Source: Candidatus Tokpelaia sp. JSC188 (GTDB taxonomy: Bacteria > Pseudomonadota > Alphaproteobacteria > Rhizobiales > Rhizobiaceae). From it: a DNA stretch of 64,000 bases. Shown one piece after another: positions 36,645 through 48,878 of the stretch; the stretch's first letter is position 1; the number at the start of each line of letters is the position of its first letter. A program made the translations under genes and the position numbers. The stretch covers positions 186,001-250,000 of the forward strand of contig QENB01000001.1 in NCBI GenBank assembly GCA_003331065.1, in the 5' to 3' direction. The notes under the pieces were generated by a model. It searched no databases and had not been told where the DNA came from. It saw only the letters and a list, made by a program, of their open reading frames with translations.

Positions 36645-38365
36645 AATTTGTGGATTGCCTTTTTAGGAAACGCGAAAGATCTCTTTCACAATTTGAGCGG
36701 GTACAAGAAGAAATTTTCCTTGTAAGACGTATTCGCCTGCGATTTTTTATTGTCATAGCGTGTTTTTTTGGTATTTATCTTGTGATTAGTATCCGCCTGA
36801 TTCATTATGGTCAACAAGGTGGAGAAATTGAAGCAGCCAATGGGCCGGCTCAGCCCAGCATGGTTAGTCGCCCCGATCTTGTCGATCGTAATGGGCAACT
36901 GCTCGCGATAGATATCAAAACATATTCGCTTTTTGCTGAGCCATATCGAATTATTGATGTTAATGAGACGGTAGGTCTGTTATCGAAGGTTCTGCCTAAT
37001 CTTAATCGTGATGAGAGCTGGCGCAGATTGAAGAGTAAAAGTGGTTTTGCTTGGATTCAACGTGGCCTCACGCCGCGACAAAAAGCGAAAATTATGACAT
37101 TGGGTATTCCCGGTATCGGATTCAGGACAGAAACGCGCCGATTTTACCCAGGTGGTCCGGTAGCTTCGCATATCCTTGGCCTTGTTAATATTGATAATCA
37201 AGGTATAGCTGGCATGGAGAAATACATTGATCAAGCAGGTTTAAGCGATTTGCGTGCAGCAGGACTGGCAACGCCCTCGTCACTGGAACCGGTAGTCCTT
37301 TCTATCGATATTCGTGTCCAGACGATCGTACGTGATGAGCTGCAACAGGCAATACAGCGTTATCAAGCTTTGGCAGCTGGGGCGGTTGTCCTCAATGTCA
37401 AAAGTGGTGAAATACTGGCGATGGTATCATTACCGGATTTTAATCCTAATACACCACTTGATGTGCTTAAAAATGACCGGCTTAATCGTATAACAGCAGG
37501 CACGTTTGAAATGGGGTCCACAATCAAAAGCTTTACAACTGCTATGGCGCTGGATTCTGGATTATTTCAACTTAATACAATGATTGATGCATCAAAGCCG
37601 CTACGGTTTGGCCAGAAAATGATCAGCGATTTTCATGGAAAATACCGCAAGCTCGCTCTTTGGGAGGTTTTTGTTTATTCTTCTAATATCGGTTCAGGCC
37701 GAGAGGCTGAAGTCATCGGTATCGCTAGGCATCGAGAATTTCTGAAACGACTTGGTTTGCTTGAGCGTATGACAATCGAATTGCCAGAGATTGCTAAACC
37801 CGTTGAGCCGCATCAATGGAAAAAGATTAATTCTATGACTATTGCCTTTGGCCACGGTATGATGACAACCCCTCTGCAAACAGCAGTAGGAGCAGCAGCT
37901 TTAATGAATGGTGGGTTGCTTGTTAAACCGACATTTCTTAAACGTGAAAGGGTGGAAACCCTAAAGCATGCAATACGAATTATTAAGAAGGAAACCAGTC
38001 GTGACATGCGTTATTTGTATAAATTAAATGCTGATATTGGATCTGGTCAGCAAGCTGTCGTTAAAGGATATCGTGTTGGCGGGAAAACCGGAACTGCAGA
38101 AAAGGTTGTAGATGGTAGGTATTCAAAGCACAAGCGATTCAACACATTTATTGGAGCTTTCCCAATGGAGGATCCATCCTATGTTATTTTGACATTTATT
38201 GATGAGCCAAAACCCGAGGCAGGTGCCTATTATGCCACAGCAGCCTTCAATGCAGCACCCATTGTTGCTAACATCATTCGCCGTTCAGCAAGTTTTCTCG
38301 GAGTTGTACCTGATTTTGATCAAGAAAGTAGACCAATACAGGCTATTGCTGTAGTGGGAGAATAA
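36641..38365 (+). CDS. ftsI: Penicillin-binding protein 3, septal transpeptidase FtsI
   Basis: FtsI crosslinks septal peptidoglycan with FtsW. One N-terminal membrane segment (about residues 32-52) precedes the PBP dimerisation domain (SRPDLVDRNGQLLAID) and the transpeptidase with STIK in MGSTIKSF, SSN in YSSNIGS, and KTGT in VGGKTGTAEK. 574 residues; the start is GTG, overlapping the ftsL stop (GTGA). A 65-base gap separates it from murE. Confidence 0.95.
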   Translation: MKFVDCLFRKRERSLSQFERVQEEIFLVRRIRLRFFIVIACFFGIYLVISIRLIHYGQQGGEIEAANGPAQPSMVSRPDLVDRNGQLLAIDIKTYSLFAEPYRIIDVNETVGLLSKVLPNLNRDESWRRLKSKSGFAWIQRGLTPRQKAKIMTLGIPGIGFRTETRRFYPGGPVASHILGLVNIDNQGIAGMEKYIDQAGLSDLRAAGLATPSSLEPVVLSIDIRVQTIVRDELQQAIQRYQALAAGAVVLNVKSGEILAMVSLPDFNPNTPLDVLKNDRLNRITAGTFEMGSTIKSFTTAMALDSGLFQLNTMIDASKPLRFGQKMISDFHGKYRKLALWEVFVYSSNIGSGREAEVIGIARHREFLKRLGLLERMTIELPEIAKPVEPHQWKKINSMTIAFGHGMMTTPLQTAVGAAALMNGGLLVKPTFLKRERVETLKHAIRIIKKETSRDMRYLYKLNADIGSGQQAVVKGYRVGGKTGTAEKVVDGRYSKHKRFNTFIGAFPMEDPSYVILTFIDEPKPEAGAYYATAAFNAAPIVANIIRRSASFLGVVPDFDQESRPIQAIAVVGE

Positions 38366-38430
38366 AAAAACGAATTTCAAATCTAGTTTTAGTTAGATAT
38401 TTTTAGGATACTCTAAAAAAAAAGTATAAT

Positions 38431-39864
38431 ATGGAACTGTGCAAACTAGAAATAATAGATAATGCACCTCAAGTTGAGGTTACAGGTATTACTTCTGACT
38501 CTAGAGAGGTTATGTCTGGCTTTGTTTTTTTTGCACTTAGAGGAAATTCAGTAAATGGACGTCTTTATGCGTTGGACGCAGTAAAACAAGGTGCTGTTGC
38601 CATTATTGCGGAAAAAGGGACTTTTATACCAAACGTGTCCGTACCTGTGTTGTATGTGAATGATGTTCGCTACGCGCTGGCAATTGCAGCATCCCATTTT
38701 TATCATCAGCAACCAAAGGTTATAGTAGCGGTTACCGGTACATGCGGAAAGACATCTGTTACTTCTTTCGTGCGTGAGATTTGGAGTCATATTGATTTCC
38801 CTGCAGCAAGCATCGGAACATTGGGTGTCGTATCACCAAGATTTATTAAATCTGGCTTTTTAACAACACCAGGCCCTGTTGAATTGCATCAGCTATTGAA
38901 AAAGCTTACCAATGAGAACGTGACATATGCTGCCATAGAAGCCTCTTCACATGGTATCAAACAACGAAGGCTCGATGGTGTGCATCTTTCCGCTGCTGCT
39001 TTTACCAATCTCGGACGTGATCACATGGACTATCATGCAACGATCGAAGACTATTTCATTAGCAAGATGAGATTGTTTGATGCTTTATTACCTAGAGGTG
39101 CACCAGCAGTCATTTTTACAGATAATAAATATTCAAGTAAAGCGATAGAACATGCACAAAAAGCAAAATGCGATGTGTTAACTGTTGGACGTAATGGCAC
39201 CTTTATTCGCATCAGGCGGATAGAACATGAGCGTTTCCACCAACGTCTGGAATTTGAATTTGATAGTAAAATTTACGACCTAGTTATACCATTAGCAGGA
39301 GAGTTTCAGATAACAAATGCTGTGATTGCAGCAGGGCTCGCCATTGCAACCGATATGCCGCCGATTTCCGTATTCAATGCATTGGAGCAGCTTAAAGTGG
39401 TGCCCGGTCGGCTTGATTTAGTTGGAACCCATAAGGGTGCATCTATTTATGTAGATTATGCTCATAAGCCGGATGCTCTAGAAAATGTCTTGAAATCTAT
39501 ACGTTCATTTACTATCGGACGCGTCGTGCTGGTTTTTGGCTGTGGTGGTGATCGCGATAAAGGCAAGCGGGCAATCATGGGCGAAATCGCTAGAAATTTT
39601 TCTGATGTAGTTATCGTTACGGATGATAACCCACGCACGGAAAATCCAGTAACAATTCGAAAGCAGATTTTGACAGAAATTCCAGAGGCGATTGAAATCA
39701 GTGACAGACGTGAGGCCATTTGTAAAGCGATAGCCATGCTGCAAACTGGAGATACGCTGATCATCGCTGGGAAGGGGCATGAGAAGGGACAGTTTATGGG
39801 TGATCGCTTTCTGCCTTTTTCCGATCATGTAGAGATTCGTACAGCATTAAAGGGCATGCATTAA
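38431..39864 (+). CDS. murE: UDP-MurNAc-tripeptide synthetase MurE (meso-diaminopimelate adding)
   Basis: MurE adds meso-diaminopimelate to UDP-MurNAc-L-Ala-D-Glu. The ATP loop is [13 protein letters not shown] (a cysteine where asparagine or serine is common), followed by [20 protein letters not shown] and the meso-DAP specificity motif DNPR in [10 protein letters not shown]. The C-terminal AGKGHEKGQ is typical. 477 residues; murF begins at the very next base, so the two are tightly coupled. Confidence 0.96.
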   Translation: MELCKLEIIDNAPQVEVTGITSDSREVMSGFVFFALRGNSVNGRLYALDAVKQGAVAIIAEKGTFIPNVSVPVLYVNDVRYALAIAASHFYHQQPKVIVAVTGTCGKTSVTSFVREIWSHIDFPAASIGTLGVVSPRFIKSGFLTTPGPVELHQLLKKLTNENVTYAAIEASSHGIKQRRLDGVHLSAAAFTNLGRDHMDYHATIEDYFISKMRLFDALLPRGAPAVIFTDNKYSSKAIEHAQKAKCDVLTVGRNGTFIRIRRIEHERFHQRLEFEFDSKIYDLVIPLAGEFQITNAVIAAGLAIATDMPPISVFNALEQLKVVPGRLDLVGTHKGASIYVDYAHKPDALENVLKSIRSFTIGRVVLVFGCGGDRDKGKRAIMGEIARNFSDVVIVTDDNPRTENPVTIRKQILTEIPEAIEISDRREAICKAIAMLQTGDTLIIAGKGHEKGQFMGDRFLPFSDHVEIRTALKGMH

Positions 39865-41274
39865 ATGATTCCTTTATGGACTAAACGTGCATTTGCTGAT
39901 GTTCTTGATGGTGAGATGGTAGGGGCATTGCATAATGATATTACGGGCATTTCTATTGATACACGCACATTGCAACATGGAGATGCATTTTTTGCCATTC
40001 AAGGTGCACAATTCGATGGCCATGATTTCATTCCGACAGCGATAAAAAAAGGCGCCAGCATTCTTGTTATAGAAAACAAGAGTGCCGTACGGCCGACTCC
40101 CATTCCCTTTGTTATTGTTGATAACGTGCTTGATGCACTCAGAAGAGTGGCAACAAGCGCCCGTGAACGCTCACGTGCAAAAATTATAGCCATTACGGGA
40201 TCTGTTGGCAAGACTACAACCAAGGAAATTTTACGCCATGCGCTTTCGACTGTTGGCAAGGTACATGCCAATCTGGCTTCATTCAATAACCATTTTGGGG
40301 TACCCTTAACTCTTTCCCGATTGCCCGCTGATGCAGATTTCGGCATTTTTGAAATTGGTATGAATCATGAGAATGAGATTCGATCACTGGTATGGTTAGT
40401 AAAACCAGATCTTGTTATTATAACTTGTATTGCAGCGGTTCACTTGGGATATTTTTCCGGTATTGAAGCGATTGCTGATGCTAAGGCAGAAATTTTTGAA
40501 GGATTGAAGGTCGGGGGTACGGCCTTGCTAAATGCAGACGATAAATTTTTTACTTATTTGATGAAAAAAGCACAAAAAGAAAATGTGGTCCACGTTAGAT
40601 CTTTCGGTAAAACAACGAGAGCAAATTATCGTTTGCTGGATGTATATTTGCACACGGATTCCTCGTGTTTCAAGGTGATGATTAATAGACAGGAGGCAAC
40701 AATTAAAATTGGTGCGCCAGGCTATCACATGGTGCAAAATGCACTTGCAGTCTTAGCTGTCGGAGATATTCTTAAGATAGATATTGCCCATATATTGATT
40801 TCTCTACAAAATTTTATAGCTAAAGGGGGCAGAGGAAAGCGCTATGAACTAGTTTTGTCATCAGGCGGTACATTTTTGCTTATTGATGAAAGTTACAATG
40901 CAAATCCTCTTTCAATGAGGGTTGCATTTGCTCTCCTTTCAAACAGTGCTCTTGGAGCATATGGGCGTCGGATTGCTGTATTGGGCGACATGTTGGAGTT
41001 AGGATCTTTCTCACGTGAAGAGCATGAAAAACTGGCGAAGCCAATCCAGAAAGCTGGCATTAATCTTGTATTTCTTGGTGGCCAAGAAATAAAGCATCTT
41101 GCTAATGTTTTGCATGATGATCTACAAGTTTTTTATTGCGAAAGGATAGAGGATCTTTTGTCTTTAATTTTGCATGAAATCCGTGCTGGGGATGTTGTGA
41201 TGATCAAATCATCAAATAGTAGTGGTTCATCTCGCATTGTTGCCGCACTTCTTGATCAATATAAGCGCGCTTAG
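39865..41274 (+). CDS. murF: UDP-MurNAc-tripeptide-D-Ala-D-Ala ligase MurF
   Basis: MurF adds D-Ala-D-Ala to complete the pentapeptide. The ATP loop is [14 protein letters not shown], followed by [26 protein letters not shown], and the C-terminal [11 protein letters not shown] and LGDMLELG. 469 residues, full length. The start abuts the murE stop directly; mraY follows after 35 bases. Confidence 0.96.
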   Translation: MIPLWTKRAFADVLDGEMVGALHNDITGISIDTRTLQHGDAFFAIQGAQFDGHDFIPTAIKKGASILVIENKSAVRPTPIPFVIVDNVLDALRRVATSARERSRAKIIAITGSVGKTTTKEILRHALSTVGKVHANLASFNNHFGVPLTLSRLPADADFGIFEIGMNHENEIRSLVWLVKPDLVIITCIAAVHLGYFSGIEAIADAKAEIFEGLKVGGTALLNADDKFFTYLMKKAQKENVVHVRSFGKTTRANYRLLDVYLHTDSSCFKVMINRQEATIKIGAPGYHMVQNALAVLAVGDILKIDIAHILISLQNFIAKGGRGKRYELVLSSGGTFLLIDESYNANPLSMRVAFALLSNSALGAYGRRIAVLGDMLELGSFSREEHEKLAKPIQKAGINLVFLGGQEIKHLANVLHDDLQVFYCERIEDLLSLILHEIRAGDVVMIKSSNSSGSSRIVAALLDQYKRA

Positions 41275-41309
41275 TCCTAAAAAATATAGAGAAAAGGCAA
41301 CTCCCTATC

Positions 41310-42377
41310 ATGTTTATGTTTTTCTCAGCTTTATCCAATTATCTGCCAGGAGTCGGTGTTCTGCGATATATTACATTTCGCACGGGAGCAGCCATGATTA
41401 CTTCAGCTATAATTGTTTTTCTATTTGGGCCCAGCATTATTGCTTCACTTAAAGTGCGACAAGGCAAAGGTCAGCCTATCAGGGCTGATGGGCCCCAGAC
41501 TCATTTTAGAAAAGCCGGCACACCGACTATGGGTGGGCTCATGATCTTAATCGGCATGACTATATCAGTCCTTTTATGGTGCAATCTGCTCAATACCTAT
41601 TTTTGGGTTGTTCTTGCTGTGACGCTTACTTTTGGCGGTATCGGTTTTTATGACGACTATCTAAAAGTAACAAAGCAGGATCATAAGGGTATTCCGAGTA
41701 AGATACGCCTTGGTTTAGAATTTTTAATTGCGGCAGTTAGTGTTTTCATCCTCATGCATATAGGTTCATCCAATCTGGCCTTCCCATTCATTAATCATAT
41801 GTATCATCTTGGGTGGTTTTTTATCCCCTTTTCAGCCTTTGTCATTGTCGGAGCTGGCAATGCGGTTAACTTAACTGATGGCTTAGATGGGCTGGCCATT
41901 GTACCAGTCATGGTTGCTGCTTCTTCATTTGCACTGATTGCTTATCTTTCGGGAAATGCTGTTTTTTCTAGTTATCTGCAGATTCATTTTGTATCAGGCG
42001 CTGGTGAATTAACCGTCTTGCTTGGCGCTGTAGTTGGTGCAGGACTCGGTTTTCTGTGGTTTAATGCCCCCCCTGCAGCCATCTTTATGGGTGATACTGG
42101 TTCTCTTGCACTCGGTGCGTTGCTCGGTGCTGTTGCTGTTGCAACGAAACATGAAATTGTCCTTGCAGTTATTGGAGGAGTATTTACGATAGAAGCTCTC
42201 TCCGTTATCATGCAGGTTGCGCTTTTTAAAGTAAAAAGGCGACGTATTTTTCTTATGGCACCTATTCACCATCATTTTGAAGAGAAAGGTTGGACAGAAA
42301 GCCAAGTTGTTGTTCGTTTTTGGATTATTTCCATTATTCTTGCTCTTATTGGCCTATCAACACTAAAGCTCAGGTGA
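41310..42377 (+). CDS. mraY: Phospho-N-acetylmuramoyl-pentapeptide transferase MraY
   Basis: An integral membrane enzyme that moves phospho-MurNAc-pentapeptide onto undecaprenyl phosphate to form lipid I. About ten membrane segments are visible. Key motifs are [13 protein letters not shown], the DD pair in [31 protein letters not shown] and the [13 protein letters not shown] loop near the C-terminus. 355 residues. It is followed by murD after 4 bases. Confidence 0.96.
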   Translation: MFMFFSALSNYLPGVGVLRYITFRTGAAMITSAIIVFLFGPSIIASLKVRQGKGQPIRADGPQTHFRKAGTPTMGGLMILIGMTISVLLWCNLLNTYFWVVLAVTLTFGGIGFYDDYLKVTKQDHKGIPSKIRLGLEFLIAAVSVFILMHIGSSNLAFPFINHMYHLGWFFIPFSAFVIVGAGNAVNLTDGLDGLAIVPVMVAASSFALIAYLSGNAVFSSYLQIHFVSGAGELTVLLGAVVGAGLGFLWFNAPPAAIFMGDTGSLALGALLGAVAVATKHEIVLAVIGGVFTIEALSVIMQVALFKVKRRRIFLMAPIHHHFEEKGWTESQVVVRFWIISIILALIGLSTLKLR

Positions 42378-42381
42378 TATC

Positions 42382-43773
42382 ATGATCCCTGTTCAATGTT
42401 TTAAAGGAAAAAAAGTTGCGCTTTTCGGGCTTGGAGATTCAGGTATCGCGACGGCAAAGGCACTTATTGCTGGTGGTGTTACAGTTGTTTTATGGGATGA
42501 TAGTGAACAAGCAGTTATAAAGGCGCAGGAACATGGATTTTTTACGGAAGATTTACACAATATTACTTGGAAAGAGATAGCAGCACTTGTTCTGTCTCCT
42601 GGTGTGCCGCTTAGCCATCCTGAAGTACATTGGAGTGTAGAACTGGCTGCAGCTCATAATGTGGAGGTGATCGGTGATATTGAGCTTTTCATGCGTGAAT
42701 ATAACGCCTTTTTGCAATTGAAATGCCTACCTGCTCAGAAGTGTCCTTTTATTGCCATCACTGGTACAAACGGCAAATCCACAACAACAAAACTTATTGC
42801 CCATTTGTTAAATATAGTCGGATGTGATGTGCAAGTGGGTGGTAATATAGGCACACCAGTTCTGTTTCTTGAACCACCGGCAGAGAAGAGATTTTATGTT
42901 GTTGAGTGTTCGTCCTATCAGATTGATCTGACACCATCACTTGCCCCGACTATTGGTATTCTGTTAAATTTGACACCTGATCATATCAATCGTCACGGAA
43001 GTTTTGAGCGTTATACCGCTATCAAGGAAAAAGTTGTGACATCAGCACAGACAGCGATCATTAGTATTGATAGCAAACCCTGTCGCAAAATTTATAACCG
43101 TCTGAAAGAAAAGGGTAAATGTATCTTGCCATTCGCAGTCGATCATTATCTACAAGATGGTTATTTTTCTAAAGGAAAAAAAATATTCGTTAATACTTAT
43201 AGCAAGATTGAAGAATTGAGTTCGATAAAAGATGCTGTATCGCTGCACGCTATGCATAATATGCAAGATACTCTTGCTGCACTTGCCTGTTGTCATCTTT
43301 TAAAAACGGATTTCCAAGATATAAATAGCGCGCTTTTATCTTTCCAAGGGTTGCCTCACCGCATGGAGGAAATCAGAAAGAAAGAGCATATTTTGTTTGT
43401 TAATGACAGTAAGGCGACGAATGCAGAAGCGACAGCGTTTGCACTATCTTCTTTTGATCGTATTTACTGGATTGCCGGTGGTATGCCAAAAAAAGGCGGG
43501 ATTCATATATTGCGCAAGTTTTTTCCAAAAATTAGAAAAGCTTACCTTATTGGTAAAGCTGCAGTTGAATTTTCCTACACAATTGATGATGAGATTCCTG
43601 TATTTTTGGCTGCTACGCTTGCAAATGCCCTACGACAGGCAGTATGTGATGCAATGGAAGATAAGGTAGGCGACGTTGTAATTCTGCTTTCTCCAGCTTG
43701 TGCAAGTTTTGATCAGTTTACAAATTATAGCGAACGCGGCGACTTGTTTCGCAAGCTTGTCCAGGAGCTTTAA
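42382..43773 (+). CDS. murD: UDP-MurNAc-L-alanine--D-glutamate ligase MurD
   Basis: MurD adds D-glutamate to UDP-MurNAc-L-Ala. The N-terminal nucleotide-sugar domain has VALFGLGDSGIA, the ATP loop is ITGTNGKSTTTKL, then VGGNIGTPVL, ECSSYQID and LTPDHINRHGS. The C-terminal NDSKATNAEA and LLSPACASFDQF are family hallmarks. 463 residues. A gap of about 240 bases separates it from ftsW. Confidence 0.96.
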   Translation: MIPVQCFKGKKVALFGLGDSGIATAKALIAGGVTVVLWDDSEQAVIKAQEHGFFTEDLHNITWKEIAALVLSPGVPLSHPEVHWSVELAAAHNVEVIGDIELFMREYNAFLQLKCLPAQKCPFIAITGTNGKSTTTKLIAHLLNIVGCDVQVGGNIGTPVLFLEPPAEKRFYVVECSSYQIDLTPSLAPTIGILLNLTPDHINRHGSFERYTAIKEKVVTSAQTAIISIDSKPCRKIYNRLKEKGKCILPFAVDHYLQDGYFSKGKKIFVNTYSKIEELSSIKDAVSLHAMHNMQDTLAALACCHLLKTDFQDINSALLSFQGLPHRMEEIRKKEHILFVNDSKATNAEATAFALSSFDRIYWIAGGMPKKGGIHILRKFFPKIRKAYLIGKAAVEFSYTIDDEIPVFLAATLANALRQAVCDAMEDKVGDVVILLSPACASFDQFTNYSERGDLFRKLVQEL

Positions 43774-44014
43774 AGGAATATATTTTCTTTGAATTTAATA
43801 GTGATTTACTGTTCCCTTCGGCTTTATTGTATACAAGAAATGAGTTTTGCTTTGTAATTAGCAAAACGATATTACAGCTTTGCATCGACAAGCAAGGTTA
43901 TGAGCGCTAAGTTCATCGAAAATAATCTATGGTAGAGTAATGTACCCCTTTTGGTATCAATACAGATCGCTCAACATTTTTTATGTTATGAAATTTCGGA
44001 AAGGAAAAGATACC

Positions 44015-45163
44015 ATGCTCAGTCGTATTGATCATGGATCGATCGCCAACTGGTGGTGGACAATTGATCGTTCTATTCTAGCTGCCTGTCTTTTATTGAT
44101 GGGATTAGGCATACTCTTATCTTTTGCTGCAAGTCCTGCCGTTGCACAGAAGATCGGTATTGCTGATAGTTTTCATTTTGTTAAATTGCATATCAAATAT
44201 ACCTTGCCAGCATTTTTTATGATGATTGCTGTTTCATTCATGGCTCCGCATAATATACGCCGTTGCTGTTTATTGCTACTTGCTATTACTGTGCTACTTA
44301 TGATTCTAACTCTATTCATAGGTATCGAAATAAAGGGCGCAAGACGCTGGATTTCATTTTTGGGGATAAGAATCCAGCCTTCAGAATTTATGAAGCCAGC
44401 ACTTATAATTACATTAGCATGGCTTTTTTCTGAGCAGAAACGGCATCACAATATTATACCAGCCTACTTTATGGCTATCGTTCTTTGTATTGTTTGCGCC
44501 TTCTTGCTTTTTCTTGAGCCTGATATCGGCCAAACCCTACTTGTCAGTGCAACAGGAGGTGCGTTATTTTTCTTGGCTGGTGTTTCATGGGCTGTTATTC
44601 TATTATTTTTTACGCTTATTATTGTCGGTAGCATAGGTGCGTATGTAGCGCTTGATCATGTGCGTGAACGTATCAAGGGTTTTTTAACGGGCGATGGCAA
44701 TACGTTTCAAGTTGATGTTGGACGTGAGGCTATTATTAATGGTGGTTGGTTTGGACAAGGGCCGGGAGAAGGTACTGTCAAGCGTATTATTCCTGATGCC
44801 CATACCGACTTTATTTTTTCTGTAGCGGCAGAGGAATACGGAATCATCCTATGTATGCTTATCGTTCTGCTATTTGCTTTTATTGTGATCCGTTCCTTAT
44901 TTATTGCTACAAAAGAACATGAGCAGTTTACATGTTTTTCCATTGCCGGTATTGCGATGCTGTTTGGTTGTCAATCCATTGTCAATATAGCAGTTAATCT
45001 GCATTTAATGCCACCTAAAGGGATGACGCTTCCTTTTATTTCTTATGGAGGTTCGTCATTATTTGCTGTTGCCTTGACCATTGGAAGTCTTCTCGCATTT
45101 ACCCGCAAGAGACCTGAAGCACGTATGTCCGCATCTTTAAGTAGTATGACTGCGATAGTATGA
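44015..45163 (+). CDS. ftsW: Septal glycosyltransferase FtsW
   Basis: A SEDS-family polytopic glycosyltransferase that polymerises septal glycan with FtsI. About ten membrane helices are visible. Motifs include GARRWISFLGIRIQPSEFMK, FLEPDIGQTLL, the loop AHTDFIFSVAAEE and the C-terminal PFISYGGSSL. The ATG at 44015 (MLSRIDHGS) follows a GGAAAGGAAAAG element and gives 382 residues. The frame is open from 43940, but that N-terminus is atypical. murG follows after 4 bases. Confidence 0.95.
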   Translation: MLSRIDHGSIANWWWTIDRSILAACLLLMGLGILLSFAASPAVAQKIGIADSFHFVKLHIKYTLPAFFMMIAVSFMAPHNIRRCCLLLLAITVLLMILTLFIGIEIKGARRWISFLGIRIQPSEFMKPALIITLAWLFSEQKRHHNIIPAYFMAIVLCIVCAFLLFLEPDIGQTLLVSATGGALFFLAGVSWAVILLFFTLIIVGSIGAYVALDHVRERIKGFLTGDGNTFQVDVGREAIINGGWFGQGPGEGTVKRIIPDAHTDFIFSVAAEEYGIILCMLIVLLFAFIVIRSLFIATKEHEQFTCFSIAGIAMLFGCQSIVNIAVNLHLMPPKGMTLPFISYGGSSLFAVALTIGSLLAFTRKRPEARMSASLSSMTAIV

Positions 45164-45167
45164 TGAT

Positions 45168-46307
45168 ATGAGCATAAGAAGTACGATTATTCTTGCAGCT
45201 GGTGGAACAGGAGGACATTTTTTCCCGGCTGAAGCAGTTGGCATTGAACTAAGATGCCGTGGTTTTGACGTGCATCTGTTTACAGATAAACGCACACGAG
45301 GTTTTATCGATTCCTTTTCAGGTGATCATGTACATGTAATAAGTTCAGCGACAGTAATGAACAAAAATCCTTTTACATTCATGCGTGCATTGTCCCACTT
45401 GATGTATGGCGCATGCCAATCTTTCCGCCTTATTCGGAAACTTAAGCCCTGTCTTGTTGCCGGTTTCGGCGGTTATCCAACGTTGCCACCACTTTATGCT
45501 GCTACCACCATGCATATTCCAACATTTATTCATGAGCAAAATGCGGTAATGGGACGTGCAAACAAATTTCTAGCAGCACATGTTAATATTATTGCCGGTG
45601 GTTTTCTTAAAAAGAAAGGCAAATTTGCTGGAAAAATTATCATTACTGGAAATCCATTGCGTGCCTCAGTTATTGAGGCGTCCGAAGTACCTTACAGTAA
45701 AAGGAGGGGCAAGGAGGATTTTTCTCTATTAATTTTTGGTGGCAGTCAGGGTGCTACTTTTTTTTCTGAAATTGTACCGCAAGCACTCGCACTTATGGAT
45801 AAACCTACGCGTGATCGCGTGATTATTACACAGCAAGCACGTGATTCTGATATTGAAAAGCTTATAAAATTCTATAAAACTCTCGGGATAAGGGCGGAAA
45901 TTCAGCCATTTTTTAAGAAAATGGCTGAATTGATCGCCGGCGCGCATTATATTATTTCGCGAGCTGGGGCTTTAACAATTGCAGAAATTACTGCCATCGG
46001 TCGTCCAGCACTGCTGGTTCCTTATCCTTATGCGATTGATCATGATCAAATGGAAAATGCGATGGTTACGGCACGTTTAGGTGGCATCAAGATTATTCGT
46101 CAGGAAGAGCTTACATCAGCTCGACTTTTGATGATAATCCACAATGCTATTAGTAATCCAGATATGTTGGAAAATATGGCGACAGAAGTGCATACAGCTG
46201 GGCGCATTGGAGCAACACAAGAGCTAGCAGATGTAGCACAAGCTTTGGCCACTGAGAGAAATAGAGTAACCTTGGAAAGGGGAATCTGCAATGAAAATGC
46301 CATTTAA
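45168..46307 (+). CDS. murG: Lipid II synthase MurG (GlcNAc transferase)
   Basis: MurG adds GlcNAc to lipid I on the inner membrane face. GT-B fold motifs are [13 protein letters not shown] at the N-terminus, [41 protein letters not shown] and the C-terminal [25 protein letters not shown] (shown in parts in the protein). 379 residues. Its end overlaps the murC start by 17 bases. Confidence 0.96.
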   Translation: MSIRSTIILAAGGTGGHFFPAEAVGIELRCRGFDVHLFTDKRTRGFIDSFSGDHVHVISSATVMNKNPFTFMRALSHLMYGACQSFRLIRKLKPCLVAGFGGYPTLPPLYAATTMHIPTFIHEQNAVMGRANKFLAAHVNIIAGGFLKKKGKFAGKIIITGNPLRASVIEASEVPYSKRRGKEDFSLLIFGGSQGATFFSEIVPQALALMDKPTRDRVIITQQARDSDIEKLIKFYKTLGIRAEIQPFFKKMAELIAGAHYIISRAGALTIAEITAIGRPALLVPYPYAIDHDQMENAMVTARLGGIKIIRQEELTSARLLMIIHNAISNPDMLENMATEVHTAGRIGATQELADVAQALATERNRVTLERGICNENAI

Positions 46308-47718
46308 TGTCGGGCTTATTCATTTTATCGGCATAGGTGGTATCGGTATGAGCGGGATTGCCGAAGTTTTGCATAATTTAGGTTATAATGTACAAGGATC
46401 AGATTTGGTCGACAATAGCAATATAAAGCGGTTGCGGGAAAAGGGTATCAAGGTTTTTATCGGGCATAATGTGAGAAATCTTGATGAGGCAGAAGTTGTT
46501 GTTATTTCTTCCGCAATTCGCGATAATAACACCGAATATGCAGCAGCTCGTGAAAAGATGCTGCCGATTGTACAGCGTGCTGAAATGCTCGCCGAACTAA
46601 TGCGTTTTCGCCAATCGATCGCTATTGGCGGTACGCACGGAAAAACAACAACAACATCGCTTGTGGGAACACTGTTGGAGGCTGGTGGGTTTGATCCTAC
46701 CGTTATTAATGGTGGCATTATCAATGCTTATGGTACGAATGCCCGCATAGGAGCAGGTGAATGGATGGTTGTAGAGGCTGATGAAAGTGATGGGTCATTT
46801 CTGAAATTACCTGCTGATATTGCTGTTGTCACGAACATCGATCCTGAGCATCTTGAATATTATGGCAACTTTGAGAATGTCCGTAAAGCTTTTTGCCAAT
46901 TTGTAGAAAATGTTCCTTTTTATGGTTTTGGTGTTATGTGTCTCGATCATCCGGCAATTCAGACTGTTGTTGCGCATATCAGCGATCGGCGTGTGATTAC
47001 CTATGGTGCTAATCCACAATCAGATGTACGTTTTTTAAACTATCGGATGGAAGGGGAATATTCACACTTTGATGTTATTATTCGTGATCATAAGGCCATC
47101 TTAACGATAGAAGTAAACAATCTAATTCTGCCCATGGCAGGACGTCATAATGTTTCCAATGCAACAGCGGCAATTGCAATTGCTCATGAACTTGGTATTT
47201 CTAGCGAGGAAATTATAACTGGGCTTTCCTCTTTTCGTGGTATCAAGCGACATTTTACTCATACGGGTTCATGGGAAGGTATAGAGATATTTGACGATTA
47301 TGCCCACCATCCCGCTGAGATTCGGGCTGTTCTTGCTGCAGCTCGCGACGTCGTTTTAGGTAAGGTTATTGCTATTGTGCAACCACACCGCTTTAGTCGT
47401 CTACGTGATTTATTTGATGAATTTGCAATTTGTTTTAAAGATGCTGATGTTGTGATTGTTGCACCGGTTTATCCTGCAGGAGAAGAGGCTATTGACGGTA
47501 TTGATGCACAGATGCTTGTCGCTCGTGTAAAAACTATTGGCCATTGTGCTGTTTATTATATTAACGGCCCTAAAGAAGTAATGCCCTTGATTAAGAAAAT
47601 AGCAAAATCCGGAGATAGAATTATTTTTCTTGGTGCTGGTAATATTACACAATGGGCTTATAATTTGCCACGTGAACTTAAAGTAGGCTATGAAAATGAG
47701 CAATTTTCATCATATTGA
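46291..47718 (+). CDS. murC: UDP-MurNAc--L-alanine ligase MurC
   Basis: MurC adds L-alanine to UDP-MurNAc. The N-terminal [16 protein letters not shown], the ATP loop [35 protein letters not shown] and the C-terminal [13 protein letters not shown] and [13 protein letters not shown] are all present. 475 residues. The ATG at 46291 has AAAGGGG 8 bases upstream and lies inside murG. Its end overlaps murB by 29 bases. Confidence 0.96.
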   Translation: MKMPFNVGLIHFIGIGGIGMSGIAEVLHNLGYNVQGSDLVDNSNIKRLREKGIKVFIGHNVRNLDEAEVVVISSAIRDNNTEYAAAREKMLPIVQRAEMLAELMRFRQSIAIGGTHGKTTTTSLVGTLLEAGGFDPTVINGGIINAYGTNARIGAGEWMVVEADESDGSFLKLPADIAVVTNIDPEHLEYYGNFENVRKAFCQFVENVPFYGFGVMCLDHPAIQTVVAHISDRRVITYGANPQSDVRFLNYRMEGEYSHFDVIIRDHKAILTIEVNNLILPMAGRHNVSNATAAIAIAHELGISSEEIITGLSSFRGIKRHFTHTGSWEGIEIFDDYAHHPAEIRAVLAAARDVVLGKVIAIVQPHRFSRLRDLFDEFAICFKDADVVIVAPVYPAGEEAIDGIDAQMLVARVKTIGHCAVYYINGPKEVMPLIKKIAKSGDRIIFLGAGNITQWAYNLPRELKVGYENEQFSSY

Positions 47719-48670
47719 TAGTAAAGCTTTGTTGGGGCAGCTCGCGCTTTCCGGTTTACGCGGACGTATAATCCCTGATGCTGATATGAGCAAAATAACA
47801 TGGTTTCGAACCGGTGGGCCTGCAGAATTACTTTATCAACCTGCTGATGAGAAAGATCTGGTATATTTTCTCAAAAACTTGCCGAAGAGAATACCAGTCT
47901 TGGTAATTGGTATCGGCTCTAACCTCTTGGTACGAGATGGTGGTATACCGGGTGTTGTTATTCAGCTGCCCGTTAAAGGGTTTGGCGATGTGCATATAAT
48001 ATCTGAAGATGTGTTTCTAGCAGGCGCTGCTGTATCAGACAAACGTCTTGCCGCTGCTGCTCTTAAAGCCGGTATTGCGGGTTTCCATTTTTATCATGGA
48101 ATTCCGGGTGGCCTTGGAGGTGCATTACGCATGAATAGCGGTGCCAATGGCATTGAAACTGCGCAGCGGGTAATTGAGGTTCATAGTCTTGATCGTAGGG
48201 GCAATCATCGAATACTTTCTTATGATGATATGCAATATTCTTATCGCCAAACAGGTATCTCTGAAAAACTTATTTTTATTTCTGCTTTGTTGAAAGGGGA
48301 AAAAGGGGAAAAAAATGCTATTAGCGAGGCAATGGATGAGATACGGCGTTATCGTGAAACAGCACAGCCGGTGCGTGAGAAGACGGGAGGATCGACATTC
48401 CGCAATCCTGCAGGCATGTCAGCTTGGAGGATGATTGAGAAGGCTGGTTGCCGTGGGCTTACAGTTGGTGGAGCGCAGATGTCTCAAATGCATTGTAATT
48501 TCATGATCAATACAGGAAATGCAACAGGATATGATCTTGAATTTCTTGGTGAAATCGTACGAAAAAAGGTTTTTTCTTGCAGCAATATAAAGTTGCATTG
48601 GGAAATCAAGCGTATTGGCCAGTTTTTGCCCGGTAGGACAATTATGCCAGCAATCGGAATGGATGATTAA
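47690..48670 (+). CDS. murB: UDP-N-acetylenolpyruvoylglucosamine reductase MurB
   Basis: MurB is an FAD enzyme that reduces the enolpyruvyl group to form UDP-MurNAc. Motifs are [52 protein letters not shown], and the catalytic serine in [10 protein letters not shown]. 326 residues. The start is ATG 47690 or 47696; both lie within murC, and the latter is better spaced from an AGG. Confidence 0.95.
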   Translation: MKMSNFHHIDSKALLGQLALSGLRGRIIPDADMSKITWFRTGGPAELLYQPADEKDLVYFLKNLPKRIPVLVIGIGSNLLVRDGGIPGVVIQLPVKGFGDVHIISEDVFLAGAAVSDKRLAAAALKAGIAGFHFYHGIPGGLGGALRMNSGANGIETAQRVIEVHSLDRRGNHRILSYDDMQYSYRQTGISEKLIFISALLKGEKGEKNAISEAMDEIRRYRETAQPVREKTGGSTFRNPAGMSAWRMIEKAGCRGLTVGGAQMSQMHCNFMINTGNATGYDLEFLGEIVRKKVFSCSNIKLHWEIKRIGQFLPGRTIMPAIGMDD

Positions 48671-48878
48671 TTTTATAACTGTACTTATGGTTTTTTATTT
48701 ACAAAGTTTGATTCTGGGTCGCAAACGCCCTAGTTGCAATAGGAGGGCTTGCCAGCAAATCAATTCTCTTATTTTTAAGGTGAGTGGCCTATATAATTGA
48801 TTTAAAAGCGTGAATTATACTGCGTTTTCTATTAAAGATTGTATTAGAAAAACCACTTCAATTTTAAGGGGTATTTAT
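48671..48878 (+). promoter_or_regulatory. murB-ddl spacer with hairpin and -10-like element
   Basis: This is the second largest gap inside the cluster (about 210 bases). GCAA-AC-GCCC at 48721-48730 can pair with GGGC-TTGC at 48745-48752. TATAAT lies at 48792-48797 without a clear -35 box. A start point for ddl-ftsQAZ transcription here is plausible but unproven. Confidence 0.3.

Noticed and set aside
48615..48800. 61-codon frame overlapping the end of murB
   Set aside because: It overlaps murB out of frame, has no Shine-Dalgarno, and shows no protein-like features.
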